Assembly (NCBI GenBank): GCA_964545475.1 | Contig: CAZJGG010000092.1 | Location: forward strand, 1-7,389 | Length of the DNA stretch: 7,389 nt | Source of the DNA: CAZJGG01 sp964545475 | Lineage (GTDB): Bacteria; Bacillota; Clostridia; Lachnospirales; JAISER01 | Reading direction: 5' to 3' | Part shown: piece by piece, positions 6,132 through 7,389 of the stretch | Layout of the letters: each line of letters starts with the position of its first letter | Numbering within the stretch: position 1 is the first letter of the stretch | The notes under the pieces: generated by a model | Databases searched by the model: none | Told to the model about the DNA's origin: nothing | What the model saw: only the letters and a program-made list of their open reading frames with translations | Position numbers and translations under genes: made by a program

Positions 6132-7208
6132 ATGGCGACGTTAAGTTTATGTATGATTGTCAAAAATGAGGAGGATGTTTTAGGCAGATGCTTAAGCTGC
6201 GTTAAAAATATAGTTGATGAAATTATTATTGTGGACACTGGCTCAACAGATTCTACAAAAAAAGTAGCGGCCCAATTTACAGATAAAGTTTACGACTTTG
6301 AATGGATAGACGACTTTTCAGCAGCAAGGAACTATTCATTTTCAAAAGCAACTATGGATTATATAATGTGGCTGGATGCAGACGATGTGATAGATAACAA
6401 TAACAGATATTTATTAAAAGTACTTTTAGACGGATTAGAAGAAAGCACGGATATTGTTATGATGAAATACAACGTTGCATTTGACGAAAACCAAATTCCA
6501 ACATACAGCTATTACAGAGAAAGGATTTTGAAAAGAGTAAATAATTATAAATGGGTTGGTGAAATTCATGAGGTTATAATACCAAGCGGAAATATATTAT
6601 ATAAAGACATTGGGATAAACCATAAAAAAACCCGACCAAACCAGCCGGATAGAAACCTTAAAATATACAAACGAATGATAAGAGATGGGAAAATATTAGA
6701 ACCCAGACATCAGTTTTATTATGCAAGAGAATTAAAAAACAACGGATATGTTGACAGAGCAATAAAAGAATATATTGCATTATTACAAGATGGTACGGGA
6801 TGGATTGAAAACAATATAAGTGCCTGCATAGATTTGTCCCAATGTTATAAAGAAAAGGGCGACGAATACATGGAGATTACCAGCCTTTTTAGAAGCTTTA
6901 TATACGACGAGCCTAGGGCTGAAATATGCTGCGATATTGGCAGTCATTTTTTAGAGCGTAAAAATTATAAAAATGCAATATTTTGGTATAAACTTGCAGC
7001 TAGTTCAAAAATTAAAGACACCGAAGGTGGGTTCCTTTATTTGGACTGTTACGACTTTATTCCAAACATTCAACTATGCGTTTGCTATGATCGCCTTGGA
7101 GACCATGAAAAAGCTTATTATTATAATGAAGAAGCCGGAAAATTTAAACCAAACAGCCCAAACTATATTCACAATAAGGAGTATTTTGAAAGAATATTAA
7201 AAGCTTAA
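6132..7208 (+). CDS. GT2-family glycosyltransferase with TPR-like C-terminal half
   Basis: Protein of 358 residues. Residues 4-150 form a GT-A domain of family 2: LCMIVKNEE at 6-14, VDTGSTD at 34-40, the metal-binding WLDADD at 80-85 and GEIHEVI at 143-149. The remainder (about 175-345) is helical with TPR-like repeats (FYYARELKNNGYVDRAIKEY at 195-214, then helix pairs near 266-291 and 310-335). This domain order is shared with SunS-like peptide glycosyltransferases and many clostridial homologues, in which TPRs help hold a protein acceptor. There is no membrane segment, so it probably acts on a cytoplasmic protein. AAGGAGG lies six bases before the ATG. It is transcribed away from the CDP-sugar unit, from its own promoter. 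I infer a role in priming or extending a glycan on the nearby surface proteins; donor and acceptor are not readable from the sequence. Confidence 0.88.
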   Translation: MATLSLCMIVKNEEDVLGRCLSCVKNIVDEIIIVDTGSTDSTKKVAAQFTDKVYDFEWIDDFSAARNYSFSKATMDYIMWLDADDVIDNNNRYLLKVLLDGLEESTDIVMMKYNVAFDENQIPTYSYYRERILKRVNNYKWVGEIHEVIIPSGNILYKDIGINHKKTRPNQPDRNLKIYKRMIRDGKILEPRHQFYYARELKNNGYVDRAIKEYIALLQDGTGWIENNISACIDLSQCYKEKGDEYMEITSLFRSFIYDEPRAEICCDIGSHFLERKNYKNAIFWYKLAASSKIKDTEGGFLYLDCYDFIPNIQLCVCYDRLGDHEKAYYYNEEAGKFKPNSPNYIHNKEYFERILKA

Positions 7209-7389
7209 TCCTTAGAGCCTGTTCAAAGTCTCCATTTCAGTGTCTTTTCGGCAAATTTTCTTAAGGGCGTGTTGAATATTGATTAAAAAATTTCAAAACG
7301 ATGTAAAAACGCCCCTAAATCCGGTCGTTTTTACATCTGAAATTTTCCAAATAAGGATTATTCAACACGCCCCTTAATTGCTGCGTCAG
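7209..7389. other. Gene-free region downstream of the GT2 gene
   Basis: 181 bp to the window edge. Apart from the palindromic element at 7261-7377 I see no gene, tRNA or clear rho-independent terminator. The short tail after the element (TTGCTGCGTCAG) may belong to a larger repeat cut by the window. Confidence 0.6.
7261..7377. mobile_element. 117-bp imperfect palindromic element, MITE- or REP-like
   Basis: The ends carry 14-bp perfect inverted repeats, GGGCGTGTTGAATA (7265-7278) and its complement (7359-7372), bounded by TTAA on both sides. Inside lie two more paired blocks: AAAATTTCA (7287-7295 with 7338-7346) and GATGTAAAAACG (7300-7311 with 7326-7337), separated by a 4-base bulge on the left arm. 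The loop is 14 bases. There is no coding capacity and no T-run, so a simple terminator is less likely, although the transcript of the GT2 gene could fold here. Confidence 0.6.

Overview
The window looks like a low-GC, spore-forming Firmicute, probably a clostridial species. The reasons are AT-rich DNA, strong GGAGG-type ribosome binding sites before nearly every gene, and collagen-like (Gly-X-Thr) proteins of the kind that form hair-like filaments on Bacillus and Clostridium spores. Species cannot be assigned from the sequence.

Layout. Positions 1-1085, minus strand: two spore-surface-type genes, 13 nt apart. The upstream gene (378-1085) encodes a 235-residue protein with a Cys/His-rich segment, a very short collagen stretch and a C-terminal region resembling the BclA/C1q-like beta-sandwich. 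The downstream gene (1-364) runs off the window edge. It has an extremely Cys-rich N-terminus with five tandem Asp-Cys-Cys units, followed by at least 28 uninterrupted Gly-X-Y triplets, mostly Gly-Ala-Thr or Gly-Pro-Thr. Positions 1197-5861, minus strand: a tightly packed four-gene unit, in transcription order rfbF (glucose-1-phosphate cytidylyltransferase), a 633-residue glycosyltransferase with two copies of the same GT-A domain, an extended short-chain dehydrogenase/reductase (SDR) sugar epimerase/reductase, and rfbG (CDP-glucose 4,6-dehydratase). The genes overlap or are separated by only a few bases. Positions 5862-6131: a divergent intergenic region. Positions 6132-7208, plus strand: a GT2 glycosyltransferase with a TPR-like C-terminal half. 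Positions 7209-7389: no gene, but a 117-bp imperfect palindrome that looks like a small mobile or repetitive element.

How the genes may work together (inference). RfbF and RfbG convert glucose-1-phosphate to CDP-4-dehydro-6-deoxyglucose. The SDR enzyme would finish it to a CDP-6-deoxyhexose. The tandem and GT2 transferases would attach this or other sugars, and the Thr-rich collagen repeats next door are natural O-glycan acceptors. The locus therefore reads as a candidate spore-surface glycoprotein island: acceptor proteins, a private CDP-sugar pathway and transferases together. Sequences matching the sporulation sigma-K promoter pattern precede both minus-strand units, well in one case and less well in the other, which would fit late mother-cell expression.
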